From positions 1-64,000 of the forward strand of contig JAXGGA010004642.1 in NCBI GenBank assembly GCA_038373865.1: 64,000 bases of DNA, read 5' to 3'. Below are positions 10,878-22,361 of the stretch, one piece after another. The DNA comes from Uloborus plumipes. Its lineage: Eukaryota > Arthropoda > Arachnida > Araneae > Uloboridae. Made by a program: the position numbers and the translations under genes. Under the pieces are notes generated by a model that searched no databases, was not told the origin of the DNA, and was given only the letters and a program-made list of their open reading frames with translations. Position 1 is the stretch's first letter. Each line of letters begins with the position of its first letter.

Positions 10878-11320
10878 TAACAAAATTTTACAAGCGAATT
10901 ATCAAATTATTCACAGACTGATACTTCAGCAGAGATGACATCTAATTTACTAGTAGCATCAAAAGCTATCCAGACAGATCTACAGTTTTTAACCAAATTT
11001 CACAAACAAATTATAAAAATATTCACAGACTGATGCTCCAGCAGAGATGACATCCAATTCCAGTAGCATCAAAAGCTCTCCAGATAGATCTATAGTTTTT
11101 AACCAAATTTCACAAACAAATTATAAAAATATTCACAAACTGATACTTCAGCAGAGATGATATCCAATTCCAGTAGCATCAAAAGCTCTCCAGATAGATC
11201 TATAGTTTTTAACCAAATTTCACAAACAAATTATAAAAATATTCACAGACTGATACTTCAGCAGAGATGACATCTAATTCCAGTAGCATCAAAAGCTCTC
11301 CAAATAGATCTATAGTTCTT
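10878..11320. repeat. Minisatellite of about 110 bp, four units
   Basis: The phrase TTCACAGACTGATACTTCAG recurs with first bases aligned at about 10912, 11024, 11134 and 11244, giving periods of 112, 110 and 110 bp. Each unit contains CAGCAGAGATGACATC, AGTAGCATCAAAAGCT and AACCAAATTTCACAAAC. The inner units are nearly identical and the first is more diverged, consistent with recent unequal exchange or slippage. Confidence 0.9.
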
Positions 11321-11884
11321 ACTAAGCTTCGGTGTTGCTGTCGGCTTTGAAATGATAAATTTCATATCCAGGAGGCACAAAGGGAACAATACCTTTCTTC
11401 AAAGTTGAGCCTAACATATGCCCTGCCCGGCTTCCGGAGAGAAAGAAATTTATTATCATTTATCTTATACTGACTTTCTTCACAAGAAGAGAGAAAAAAA
11501 GAAGGAAAGGGAAAAAAAGAGGATATTTTCCGTGCAGAAGACAGTCTTGATAACGAAAATGTGTCACTTTTGTGTATAATTCGTTTGGCCAAGTGCAATC
11601 AAAACATGCGTTTAGTGAATACGATAGAATTAACACATCTTCTAGTTTACACCCGGAGTATATTTATAAAATGTGGGTTCAGAGAGGAAAAAAAAACATT
11701 GTAAAAAATGTGTAACATTAATTTTACTCGCAGAAAAAAAATAGTTTATTTCTGGTTTCATCAATTTATTTGTATATTTGTATGCTGCTGATTCTTTTAT
11801 TTTCCGTTTAATGTTGGTTTTACCTGCGTTGCAACAGAGACATCTTTTAAGTTGTTGATTTTCTGCAAATAATTTGCTGAAAAT
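11321..11884. other. Unassigned spacer
   Basis: AT-rich. The stretch 11360-11600 is slightly richer in G+C and holds a 78-codon frame on the minus strand without recognisable similarity. Confidence 0.35.
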
Positions 11885-12136
11885 CTTGTCTGGAGATCAG
11901 AGAAGTCTGGCAAAAATGGAATGGTTCCGGGTTCAAATCATGGTTTGGGCATTTATATATTTCTCTCTCCTGTTCTTGTTCTTTCTGAGTGTGAATGTGT
12001 TGATATGCTGTGAATGGTTGCCTGCCCTATAAACGGGGCGTGTATACATTATGGCGTGTGCGTACTGTGGAAGTCCGATGTCACACCAAATTAAGGGAAA
12101 GTTGGAAAAGTGAAGCAGCGTATCCCAAATTGACAA
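11885..12136 (+). repeat. SINE-like segment with a tRNA-type B box
   Basis: GGTTCAAATC at 11930-11939 fits the RNA polymerase III B-box consensus. Upstream, GATCAGAGAAG (about 11896) could be a decayed A box. The downstream body (for example GAATGGTTGCCTGCC near 12013) has no coding potential. The combination suggests an old tRNA-derived SINE. There is no second copy in the window to fix its borders, so the limits are approximate. Confidence 0.4.
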
Positions 12137-13430
12137 CCTAGCTTTTACAAGACAATAACATCACTGTAAAAAAGATTTCGCTCTGTTTTGTAAAGAACGG
12201 GCAAAAATACTTTATTATTTTAACGACATTACAATTAATTGCTTTGGATGCACAATGAACTGCTTCTATTGATTTAGATTTTTTTTTCATTTTCTCCTAT
12301 TAAGCTGGTCACTTAAAAAGAGCCTAAAACTATCAACTTTGAAATAAAAAAATGATTAGTATTAACGCTTAGCCACAGCAAATCTTTATCATGTTCACTT
12401 AAGACTCAATAAATCATACCCGTAACTCATATTCACAGATTCTTTCTTTCAATTTCGACTTACTATACAAGAAGTTAATGAGTTGACTGAAAACAAATGA
12501 TGATGCTGTTCTGGCTACCATCCAACATTCCTTCTCGGAAAGAAAGAAACAACAAGTTGGAGAAAAGACCTGTCGAATGTCAACAACTTGAATGCTTCCT
12601 ACAAAGTTAAACTGAGAGACGACTCCACAGCTGACTCCTCAACAGACAGACACCGCTATGCGATTTCTAATTGGAGGAATGATTATGCACCAACTTCTGA
12701 TTTTTCAAGGCGCAGCCAAGTTTTTTGCTACTCGGAAGTTAAAAGGGAAAGTCTTTTAACAAAGAATTAAAGTGCTTCCGTTGAAGACATGAAAGAGGAG
12801 ATGTTGATCTTGGATGTCTCAAAAGACTTTCGTAATTGATGATGCTCATTGAGCATTTTAAATGGCATTTCAAATTACTGTCTTGCTTTGGAATCATGAA
12901 GAACTGCTCAGTTCAAAGGAATTAATAGCATTATTCAAAATATATGCGACAAATAGCAATTAAAATTTAGCTACATTCGTACTGAGCTACTATTTAAAAT
13001 GGTTAAGCTTTTTCAACAGTGCTTATGCAGTGTGAAATATGTTGTATTTCATATCACAATCTTTAAATAATTTTTAACTACAATAAAATAACGACTCTCT
13101 TTTAAATTGTTCGCAATGGGGGGGGGGGATTTTTTTCTATGCCTTGTTTGCAAGTTTTCGTAAGTTTTTTTTTTTCGTGTTCCTCAGACTAATTGGAAAA
13201 AAAAACTCAGATAATCGTAGCTTTAAAGCTTTATTAGCTGCCGTAATGACTATTTTGATAGTTTTACTGTAATAATTGTTGGTTGTTACACTACCTTTTT
13301 GTAATAGTAAAGATATTAAAGGTGTTTTCAGTCTTTTTGTCTACTGATTGTCTGTTATTAAATTCTGTCTATTTTCTTTCTTTCTTTTTCTTTTTTGAGT
13401 TTAGAAATTTTTTTAACTTGTACGAGCATA
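12137..13430. other. Unassigned stretch
   Basis: Holds a somewhat less AT-rich patch at 12530-12780 with a 60-codon plus-strand frame of no recognised family, and a G-run at 13118-13128. No firm gene or repeat. Confidence 0.35.
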
Positions 13431-13436
13431 ATATCT

Positions 13437-13452
13437 GGGGGGGGGGGGGGGG
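13437..13452 (+). repeat. G16 homopolymer
   Basis: Sixteen consecutive G at 13437-13452, capable of forming a G-quadruplex; it lies just inside a hAT-like terminus. Confidence 0.9.
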
Positions 13453-13494
13453 TCGCTGTCAAATTTTTCTGCCCGGACCACTGGCTGTGAATCA
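13453..13494. mobile_element. hAT-like terminal fragment
   Basis: Read from the right end inward the sequence is CAGTGATTCACAGCCAGTGG, then TCCGGGCAGAAAAATTTGAC. This resembles the CAGTGNTTCTCAACC type of hAT terminus and shares the phrase GAAAAATTTGAC with the fragment ending at 58171. No matching left end or 8-bp duplication was found, so only a terminus is claimed. Confidence 0.4.
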
Positions 13495-14696
13495 CTGATT
13501 TATAAGAACTTTTTGGTGAATGCCTACCTAAAGTTGAACTTTCCCCGCGTTTTACTCAAAACTACGAAAACTCACTTTACACCCCTTTGTTTCTCAGTGT
13601 CTTAAATGTACCATTTATCCTTTCGATGTCAAAAAATATTTAAGTTTCATATCTAGAAAAGAACAAATTGAATAAAAAAAAAAAAAAAGAAAGAAGTAGG
13701 AGAAAGTTTTTTTTTCCTACATCTAAACCCGAAAGCTCAACAGCTGCGAGAGAAACGACGCAATAAAATCTTAATTTGATTCCTTAAAAAATGGCTCCAC
13801 TGCTGCGATTTACACTGGGGCCATAAAACGCAAATAAAAGAAAGAGTGGATTCGCGTAAACATCACTCTCTTAATAGCATCTACTTCTAAATAACAGTGG
13901 AAGCCAAGAATTTCCGATGCGTAGTCTAAAGACAATAATTTAAATTCTGGGCGATTTTCTAACAGGCTGCTAATAAGCTGATAAACGAGAATAAGGAAAA
14001 ACCTTTAAAGAAATGTTCCAACTTTGAAGAAGATGAGTTTTTATTTCTTATTTTTGCTAAGTTTTTCTTACATTTAGTTCACGTTTGTTTACTTAAAATC
14101 AGTTCGAGTGTTAAATAAAGGGCAACCCATACATTTTTTAGGGATTCGTATTTTATCTCAAATTATTTCTTATTTTACGACAGTTACTTTATAACAATTC
14201 GTATGTAATGTTATTGAAATTAAGAAACATGGTATAGCTTGACCATGGAGAGATGGCGGATGAACTGGAAGCTGAAACGAACCGCTTCAATTTTAAACAG
14301 GATGCATCAGCAGAAGGTGCATGCAATAAAAACTTGAATGAGCTTATTTTGGCAGAAATTTGCTTTTTTTTCTCTGATCCTATTTTTTCCCAAGAGAAGT
14401 GGTCCTTTTTATATTCTAGTGCATCCACCATTTCTTCGTAGTCAAACTATAGCATCAAATCAAATTCATAAAAAGGAAAGATGTTGACATTCTAACCCGT
14501 ATTTGAAATTAACAACCTTGCAATACTGTCAGTGCAGCAGAGGGCTCACAAATGAAAGCTCATTAACTACTTTTTGTTTCGTTTTCTAATCACATTGTAC
14601 TGGAAAATAAGCACATTTTTTATTACAATTTGTATTGAAATTAGTTGAATAAACACAGTCAAGTTTGTTTCACTTAGTGTATACACTAATATAATG
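13495..14696. other. Unassigned AT-rich stretch
   Basis: No repeat or gene recognised. Two opposing frames of 60-80 codons overlap at 14189-14441; neither shows a known motif. Confidence 0.4.
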
Positions 14697-14922
14697 CACT
14701 GCAAAAAAATGAATTGTTGTTTTTACAGTATAATAATGGCAGCCGAGGTTCCAATTTAAAACTGCAAAATGCACAGTAATAAACTGTAAAAATAGCAATT
14801 TTACAATTTTTTACTGAAAAGCTAGCAATTTTACAGTTTATTGCCGTAAAATTTAGCTGTATTATACTGTAAAAGCAACTGTAGAATACTGGCAGCAGAG
14901 GTTCCAGTTTAAGTCTACAGTG
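14697..14922. mobile_element. ACTGTAAA-family MITE copy
   Basis: A 226-bp copy starting CACTGCAAAAAAATGAATTG and ending CTACAGTG. It contains GGCAGCCGAGGTTCCAATTT and GGCAGCAGAGGTTCCAGTTT, the family signature in two versions. Immediately followed by an A-run (14926-14942). Confidence 0.8.
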
Positions 14923-15512
14923 GACAAAAAAAAAAAAAAAAATTTCTCAACTATTGTTCTATATGTCTAAAACTTTGTGTGCTTTTGCTATTGTATATTT
15001 AATACATCTAAAAGCATTTAAAAAAACAAAAAACAAATTGGTGCAAAAACAATAAATACTTTTTTTGAAACTAAAAACTAAAATTTTTTTAAACAAAATT
15101 TCAAAATGCTTCATGCGTCACAACTTTATTTCAAACTTTGTATTTCCACTTAATTTCCAATCATTAGGCATGATTGCATAAATCTATGCATTACATGCAA
15201 TGGTTTATGAGATAGTTTATAAAAAATGGCTGAAAATAAAAATTTTCATCTGAAAAATTCATACAAATTTTCATATATAGCATTACTTGAAATATGGAAA
15301 AGTGTTCTACCCTTAAGTTGATACTTATAATAAAACCAAATGATATGATCAAATATTAAATCACAGAATAAATAATGAAACTAGAAATCAGCTACTAGTT
15401 ACATTATACCGTAATATTGTAATAGATAGCTGAATATTTTTAATTTAAAAATCTTGAAGCTAACTCAAATTTGTAAGAGTCATTTGCATGCACTGTTCCT
15501 CATTTTTCTGTA
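14923..15512. other. Unassigned AT-rich spacer
   Basis: Begins with a poly-A run and continues as very AT-rich sequence without recognisable content up to the second foldback element. Confidence 0.4.
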
Positions 15513-15514
15513 TA

Positions 15515-16164
15515 CAGGGTGTCCACTCCAATCGTGGACCAATAGCTAATTTCTAAACCGTTAGAGATAAGCATATAGTTTATTTAGGAAAAAATCTCCA
15601 AATTTCGAAAGAAATTTTGGGTCCATTCAATGTTTTTCAAAAAATCAAATTTTGAAAGAGTTACGAAATTTAAATTTTTATACAGCCCCCCAGTCCTATT
15701 AATTATATTGAGTAAAACATTCTTGACACTGTAACGTTTAAAACTTAAAAAAAATCACTGTTCTACGACAAAAATTGACCGAGTTATGACGTTTTGAAAA
15801 ATCAAGATTTTGAACGATTTCGCATACGGTCCCTTAAGCGATCTCTCGATGACGTCATGAAACAATGCAAAATTTTGATTTTTCAAAACGTCATAACTCG
15901 GTCAATTTTTGTGGTAGAAGAGTGATTTTTTTTAGTTTTAAACGTTACAGTGTCAAGAATGTTTTACTAAATATGATTGATAGGACTGGGGGGCTGTATA
16001 AAAATTTAAATTTCGTAACTCTTTCAAAATTTGATTTTTTGAAAAACATTGAATGGACCCAAAATTCCTTTCGAAATTTGGAGATTTTATCCTAAATAAA
16101 CTATATGCTTATCTCTAACGGTTTAGAAATTAGCTATTGGTCCACGATTGGAGTGGACACCCTG
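15515..16164. mobile_element. 650-bp foldback (snapback) element, copy 2
   Basis: Second copy of the element at 5456-6106, with arms 15515-15811 and 15869-16164 and TA at both flanks (15513-15514, 16165-16166). Arms match copy 1 closely. The 57-bp spacer is the reverse complement of that in copy 1, showing that this copy is inserted in the opposite orientation. The spacer carries TGACGTCA at 15850-15857. A 76-codon frame in the right arm is a by-product of the repeat. Confidence 0.9.
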
Positions 16165-16166
16165 TA

Positions 16167-17494
16167 TATTAAATAAAATATTTAATACGTTTAGTTTTGG
16201 TAATGTTTACTTCAAAAAGAATTTAATTGAAAATAAGCTTTTGCTTTGAAGTAACAAATGAAATCGAAACTTAATATCTTTAATCAAAAGTGGATGTGCA
16301 AGAAATGGGAACTGTCTTCATATTTGGCTTAATAAAAAATAAGTAAAAATTCAACTTCAGTTTTCTTTTTGTTAATTCTCAGGATACTTTATAATCCTGG
16401 ACAATTATGAATAATCTTCATCAAAAAAAGAAAAGGGGTTTAATTTTGTCAACGTATTAATAAATTTAATAAAAGCTGAAATTTTATACCTACAACTTAA
16501 TTAAATAAAATCGGACTTAAAAAAATTCCTGGATTCGTAAATGTTAAAAACTGGCATTTTTATATCTAATCGTCAACACTAAAAATGTGTAAGAAAGTCA
16601 CGTTGCACTAACTTTGTTTTAAAAGCAACTAAGTTGTCCATATAATTATTAACAAAATGTAATTTAATTATATTTAATTCATCAGAATTTTCAAGTTAAA
16701 CATAATACTGTTTAGTTTACTTTTTAATAACAGTTAAATATTGAACAGTTTCTGATTCTAAGGGTTTAACGCGCACAATCAGTTTATTTAAAATAATTTT
16801 CTTCTATGTTTTAGTATACTGTATAATAGTGTATAGTTTATAAATTAGTAACGTAGTATCGGTGAATTGGACGGAGCTTCGGCCCATCTCTAATTTAAAC
16901 CAATTTGTAAAGACTGATTCGCACTATTAATAACTCATTCAGTATTTGAAACATCCTTTTTACTACACGATTAAAGGAGGAGGTTTATTGATTACTATTG
17001 TGATAAATTCAGACTGACCTGTAATAGACATGCAATACCTTCTAAGGCTTAAGGATCTTTGATACGCAAAGAAAATGTCTATAACTGTAGGTTTTTCAAC
17101 CAATTAAAAAAAGAAAGAAGAAAAAAGGGAGATTCATTATTAGGCTTATTTAGGAAATTTAAAATGTGTCGGTCGAAACAAAAAAAGCGAAGACAGTATT
17201 TTAAAAAATGAAGTTAAATTTAATTATATCACACATCTGGAGCAGTTTATAAGCTACAAAAACAAGAGTATACTTTTTGATAGTTATGCAATTTTTAACA
17301 GAAAGTATCAGAATTTATAGTTGGAAATAACTAGTGAATATTTGACAACATTTACTGTGAGAATTCGGCTACATTCTATACTTTGATAACTATACTTTGA
17401 TAACTCCTAAGAAATATTATGGTAAATGAATTTAGTTTCAAATAATTTTACTGAATCATTTAAATTACATATAATTACGTGTCAATTTGATTCT

Positions 17495-17496
<2 letters not shown>
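16167..17496. other. Unassigned AT-rich stretch
   Basis: No gene, repeat border or hairpin stands out. Confidence 0.4.

Positions 17497-17525
<29 letters not shown>
17497..17525. repeat. (AT)n microsatellite
   Basis: About 14 uninterrupted AT dinucleotides. Confidence 0.95.
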
Positions 17526-17529
<4 letters not shown>

Positions 17530-20013
17530 GAAAACGAAAACACCTAAAATATTTAAAAATCATGATTTGTCACATTGTACTATCACTATAACTATATATA
17601 ACCATATTGTAATGTCTATACATATAAAAAATGCAAGTTCGGGAAAAAAATATTTAGAAAATTAGATATTTATGAAAATTAAGCAAAACGAAAAAGCAAA
17701 TTAACGTTATTTATCAATTAAATTGCAGAATTATCGGGGGGAGGGGGGGGGAGGTTGCACGAGAGTATTGCACGAGGTAGTTTTGAAGCCTCTTTAATAA
17801 ACATGTAAACAAAAAGTAATTTTCTCTTTAATAAACATATAAACCAAAAGTTGAATTCTCCCTTGAAAGGGCTTTATTGTGGGGTTATCCACTAGGAAAA
17901 AAGATAATAGTAAGAATATAAGTTCAAGATTGTAGGCATATAGCTATAGTTACGGAGGTATAACTTATTCCATGAGTTTAGGTGTTCGGAAATTTCCCAG
18001 TAAAATATTTTAGCAGAAAATTGGAGCAAAAACTTTAGAGTCATGGAGGAAAAAAAGTAATGAAATCAAAAAATATCTTTACTAGTATTTCCTTCCAATC
18101 AGACTCGTTACTGTAACCCCTTTCTTCGTAATAAATGTCGATGTTGTTATGCAGTTCTGAAGAAATTAATTTTAATTATCTTGCAAGAACTCTTCTTATT
18201 TCATTTGTTATTTTTATTTTTAACTTTTACTGCAAAAATTTTAAACAGTTCTAGAGAGTGAAAAGTATTTCACATTAATGTGTCTTAATTCTTGATCAAA
18301 TTCATTATTTAAATTACGCATGTTATCACAAAAACTCTTAACACAAAATATTTAGATGAGCTTTATCTTTTGGTTTGTTATACATAAGGTTGGGATGATT
18401 TAAAAGTTTTTAACAAAAGGTAAAATAAAAAGCTATATTTAAAAAAAAATCTGAATAAAAATTAAAAAGGCGTCAAACCTTCCAAATATTAAATTTTCTA
18501 TTGGACAAAGAGACAAAAAGGATTATACATAGACATCCTACACGTTTATAGAATTTCGAACACAATTTGGTGTTCGAATAGTTTAATACTCATGTAAATG
18601 GTGTAGTGAATTTATAAATTTTCAATTTTTGAAACGTTAGGTTTACTGCAGTGAACAATTCAATTTTTCATAAACGTGACACATTTTTTAGCAATTTAAA
18701 TTTGATACTTTGATTTACAAACTTATGTTATTTTTATTACTATATAATTAGCAATATCAGTATTATCATTAGTATTTGCATCTTTAGTTGGATATCCGAT
18801 TTAGTTTTCTATTGAAAAATGCCTCAAAAACTGAAGAATAAAGCTTGATAAGAACATTGATTTTTGATTTCATGAGTAAATGTACAGTACGCCTAAAACT
18901 TAAAGAGAAAACGTTTCGCTACAAGATATACTATAGCAAAATAAATATCGATACGTGTAAAAATAGTTGTGGTGAATTTTTAATTAAAGCTGACTATATG
19001 TGCTGTAGAATACATAAAGTTAGTTTTTGTGCCTTTTTAGTTTGTAAGTGTACCAAGAAAGAAAGCTGATTAACACACCGGCATGTGACACAAGTAAAAA
19101 TTTGTTTTTTCTTCCTTTACTATGTTTGTTAAAAAGTTTGAGCGAGGCATGAAACATTTTGTTAAAAAACTTAGGATGCGTTTAACTACATTGAAGAAAT
19201 CATAGAAGTAAAACAATTTTTTTATTCAAAAGCTTTAACGTAATATTTTGAGAAAATTCTTAATTTTTGTACAGTTCAATTTATTAAATAAATTTATTTT
19301 TAAGACCCAAAAGACAGTTCTACAGAAAAATAACAATTCATGTTTACTTACTAGCAGCATGAAAAATAAAGAAATATTCATGGAGAAAAAGAGTATAAAA
19401 CCTAGTACTTTTTTGTTTAATGCAGACCAATAAAAGGAAGAAAAGAAATGTATTACAATGCGTAGAAAAATACGATAAATTAGTAAAGAAAAATAAAATA
19501 TTAAATCTTGTTCTAAGAAAATAGCTTAGAACAAAATATGAGTTTCAGAAAATCTCTCCCTCCCACCTTTAAAAAGTCAGAATAAAATGAAGTCTCAGAA
19601 GAATAAAATGAAAAGTAAAAGGAAAGGTAAAACGCGGCTGAGTTACGAAAAGCAAATAATTGCTAAAATATCGAATTTAAAGAATATAATTATCAAAAAC
19701 AATTGCGTGTTTTAAAACTGCAATTTTAATGCAAACGCGCAATATGTATTATATAACAAACTATGGGTACAGATCTATATCGATAGCAAATTTCTCTTTG
19801 AAAATTTTCCAAGTTTTTATGATAATGGTTATAAATTGAGTGACATAATATAAGTTCAATGACAATTACATGAAATCAGGAATACGAATTTTATAAAAAA
19901 GTTGAATAATAAGAAACTATTAGCTTAAATATTGTTCTATTTTATTAAACTTATCGCTAGCGCTTTTATATATTACTATGAATTATTCAAATGAAAAACG
20001 AAATGTATGACTA
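17526..20013. other. Unassigned AT-rich stretch with a short duplication
   Basis: A G-rich tract lies at 17735-17752. A 34-bp imperfect direct duplication (TCTTTAATAAACAT) starts at 17791 and 17825. Otherwise featureless; short frames at 18845-19069 and 19248-19433 show no known motif. Confidence 0.4.
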
Positions 20014-20203
20014 TACTCCCGTGCTAAGCGCAAAAGTCGTGTCTGCACTTTTTAACAAAATTGATATATCGCCACCTGGTGGCTCTTTGTGACGCATTTT
20101 ACCTTAATATAACATTGTATTGTCATTTAAGAACTGGAAGTATTTTTTAAAAAATTCTGAAAAGTAACATCTGAATCAAATACATGGTGGTGCAAAACTT
20201 TAA

Positions 20204-22296
20204 CCCATTCCCTGCCCCGGCCGACACACGATCGGCCGCGCACTTAGTGTAAAAACCGCTCCGGCCGACGTAGGCTCGTCCACATAATTTGGTTCCTAAC
20301 TGGCCGCGACGATCCTGTATCGTCACAGCGAACCTAGCAGTTTTCGCTCTTGACGATCCTGTGTCGGCCGTTTTTCCAGGCACAAACCCTGTTATCTCGC
20401 TTCTCTGCTGGGTTTTGGTGCTTTGAGGGGAGCGGTACCAAAGGTATTTTCTTTGGTCAAATGGATGTAACTTATAAGATATTAAGAATCTGTGATCGTT
20501 ATATAATTTATTTTATCGAGATTTTTCATCCTTTCACGTACTCTTAGAAAAACTAAAGAGTACAATGTCGTATGTCATGTATCGAGTATAATGCTTTAAA
20601 TCATCAGACAAAAGTTTTTTTTATTTATTTTTATTTTTTTTATGGAAACTTTGTTTCTTCTGCTTTCTGTTATTTAAACTCTTGATGAACAAGTGAAAAA
20701 ATATTCTCTTTGAGGGGCTATTACAAGCTTGATTAAAAAATAAAGGAACTAAATCAGTGTCCCCCCCCCTACTTTTTCGACTAAACCTTCTTCATTTAAA
20801 AGCTTCTTTTGCCAAATTTATCATAATTCTCCAAATTTATAAGATATTTTTTCACAATATTTTTTGTATTGTGTTTTAATTTTTTAATCATTGTATTTTA
20901 ATTTTGGAACATGAAATGTTCCAAAATGTAACAGTAGTAATGCTCGTTTTGAAATTAATTTCTGATTTTAACTACATTTTGTTGTAAGAAAATCATGTGG
21001 AAGGGGTAGCGCATGGCAAATGATTTTCTGGCTATTGCTTGAATGGAAACCTGTTCAGATGGCTTGTAAAAAGCTTTCTTGGGAGACCTCCCATAGTGTT
21101 TCTTTCTGGCATCTCCAAGCTATACGACTGAGATTAAGTGGATACGGCTTTGGGGCGAGGGGGGGGGGTATATTCAAGTAAATAGTCTTTAGGGAAACGG
21201 GGGATTTGTCGCAAGTTTTGATCTTTTGTAACTGCTTATCGTTAAAATAGCTCACACGATTGAGCTACTAAAATCCGTGCACTCAAAGTGGGATATAGAC
21301 TCCTATAGAAGTTAAGATAAATGGACCAACACTTAAAGATATCTCTTTGTGTTATTGGTCGCTATGTTTACAATGCATCAAAAGTCGCCGATTCCTTCTA
21401 CCCTTTTAAAAAGTCATTTACACAGCTAAGCTTTTTTTTATGATCTTGTACTAAAGCACGTCAAATGCTCTGTAAAATTGCATTAGTTAACCTCCTTTTA
21501 AGTACCCGAATCACTTTGAATTGTCTCATTGTAAAATAACCACATGGAAGGGATTGGAGCGGCACTTTTGTTCCAATACCACTGTCCGATTTGGTTCGGA
21601 CAGCAAGCAACGGTGAGAAGTGTTCTCGTGGGAATAAGGCGACACCCCTTTCCTCTCTCCTTTTCTTTGGGATGCACCTTTGTTATGAGCAGTTTAGCAG
21701 GGCTTCATTGACAGTGCTTTCTGTAAATGTCAAAATAGAGTTCAGTTTTTGTCCTTTGTGATACCCCTATTTTTAAAAGAAAAATCTTATGCTCAAGGAA
21801 TGGACTTTTGTTCCTTTCCCTGGAAGAAATAACTACATTTTAGATAAAATGAAACAACAAATGAAAGTTTTTTCGTTTGTTAGGATTCCCTTGTTCTGCT
21901 ATTTGTTGCACGTAATTACTTATAGGGATATTAAAAGGGAATATGTTCCACTTTATTTTGTGAAAGCGATGAGTACTAACACAGTTATGTTAGAATAGTA
22001 AATAAATTAGTGGAATGGTAAATAAAAAAATAAGTAAATAAATAAAAATGAGCAAAAATAAAATAATTGTAAAATGATTGACAAAAATAAATAATGTAAA
22101 ATATAAATAAATTACAGATACTTAATTGCGAGTATAGCTTTCAAGTTCATGTTCGACTGCAAAAACAACATTAAAAACCCCGTAGCAAAATGAGGAGAAA
22201 AGTGTTATCATACTGTGGCGAAATGGAACCGGTGAGTGATGCACGGAGCGGTCGCTTTGCGGCGGAAAACATTTTTCGCTTGGGTCAGTGAATGGG
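20204..22296. mobile_element. Non-autonomous piggyBac-like element
   Basis: A 2093-bp insertion flanked by TTAA at 20200-20203 and 22297-22300, the target of piggyBac elements. Ends are CCCATTCCCTGCCCC on the left and CCCATTCACTGACCC read inward from the right. Directly inside the left end is a GC-rich patch with CCGGCCGAC at 20217-20225 and 20261-20269 and GACGATCCTGT(A/G)TCG at 20308-20322 and 20352-20366, apparently sub-terminal repeated sites. I see no piggyBac transposase (no DDBD domain or cysteine-rich tail); the small frames at 21789-21998 and 22122-22334 do not resemble it. Confidence 0.8.
20901..20927. repeat. Perfect 12-bp hairpin
   Basis: ATTTTGGAACAT is followed after GAA by its exact complement. 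Lies inside the piggyBac-like element; too short for a miRNA precursor. Confidence 0.7.
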
Positions 22297-22361
22297 TTAA
22301 ACAGTAATATCTCAGTTTGAGCTCCACTACGCATACCACTTTTGCGCTTAGCACAGCAGTA

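Larger units (their letters stand above)
20016..22359. mobile_element. TA-flanked MITE, split by a piggyBac-like element
   Basis: Outer element with ends CTCCCGTGCTAAGCGCAAAA and, read inward from the right, CTGCTGTGCTAAGCGCAAAA, matching at 20 of 22 positions when extended by GT. TA flanks both ends (20014-20015, 22360-22361). Without the inner insertion it would be only about 247 bp, a typical MITE size. It carries GCCACCTGGTGGC at 20071-20083, a perfect palindrome. Confidence 0.75.

Noticed and set aside
10878..11320. A CRISPR array
   Set aside because: The 110-bp units are contiguous tandem repeats without unique spacers, and the DNA is eukaryotic.
15865..16095. A 76-codon plus-strand frame
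   Set aside because: Lies wholly in the spacer and right arm of the foldback element; the corresponding arm of copy 1 has related fragments, and the frame is a by-product of the inverted repeat.
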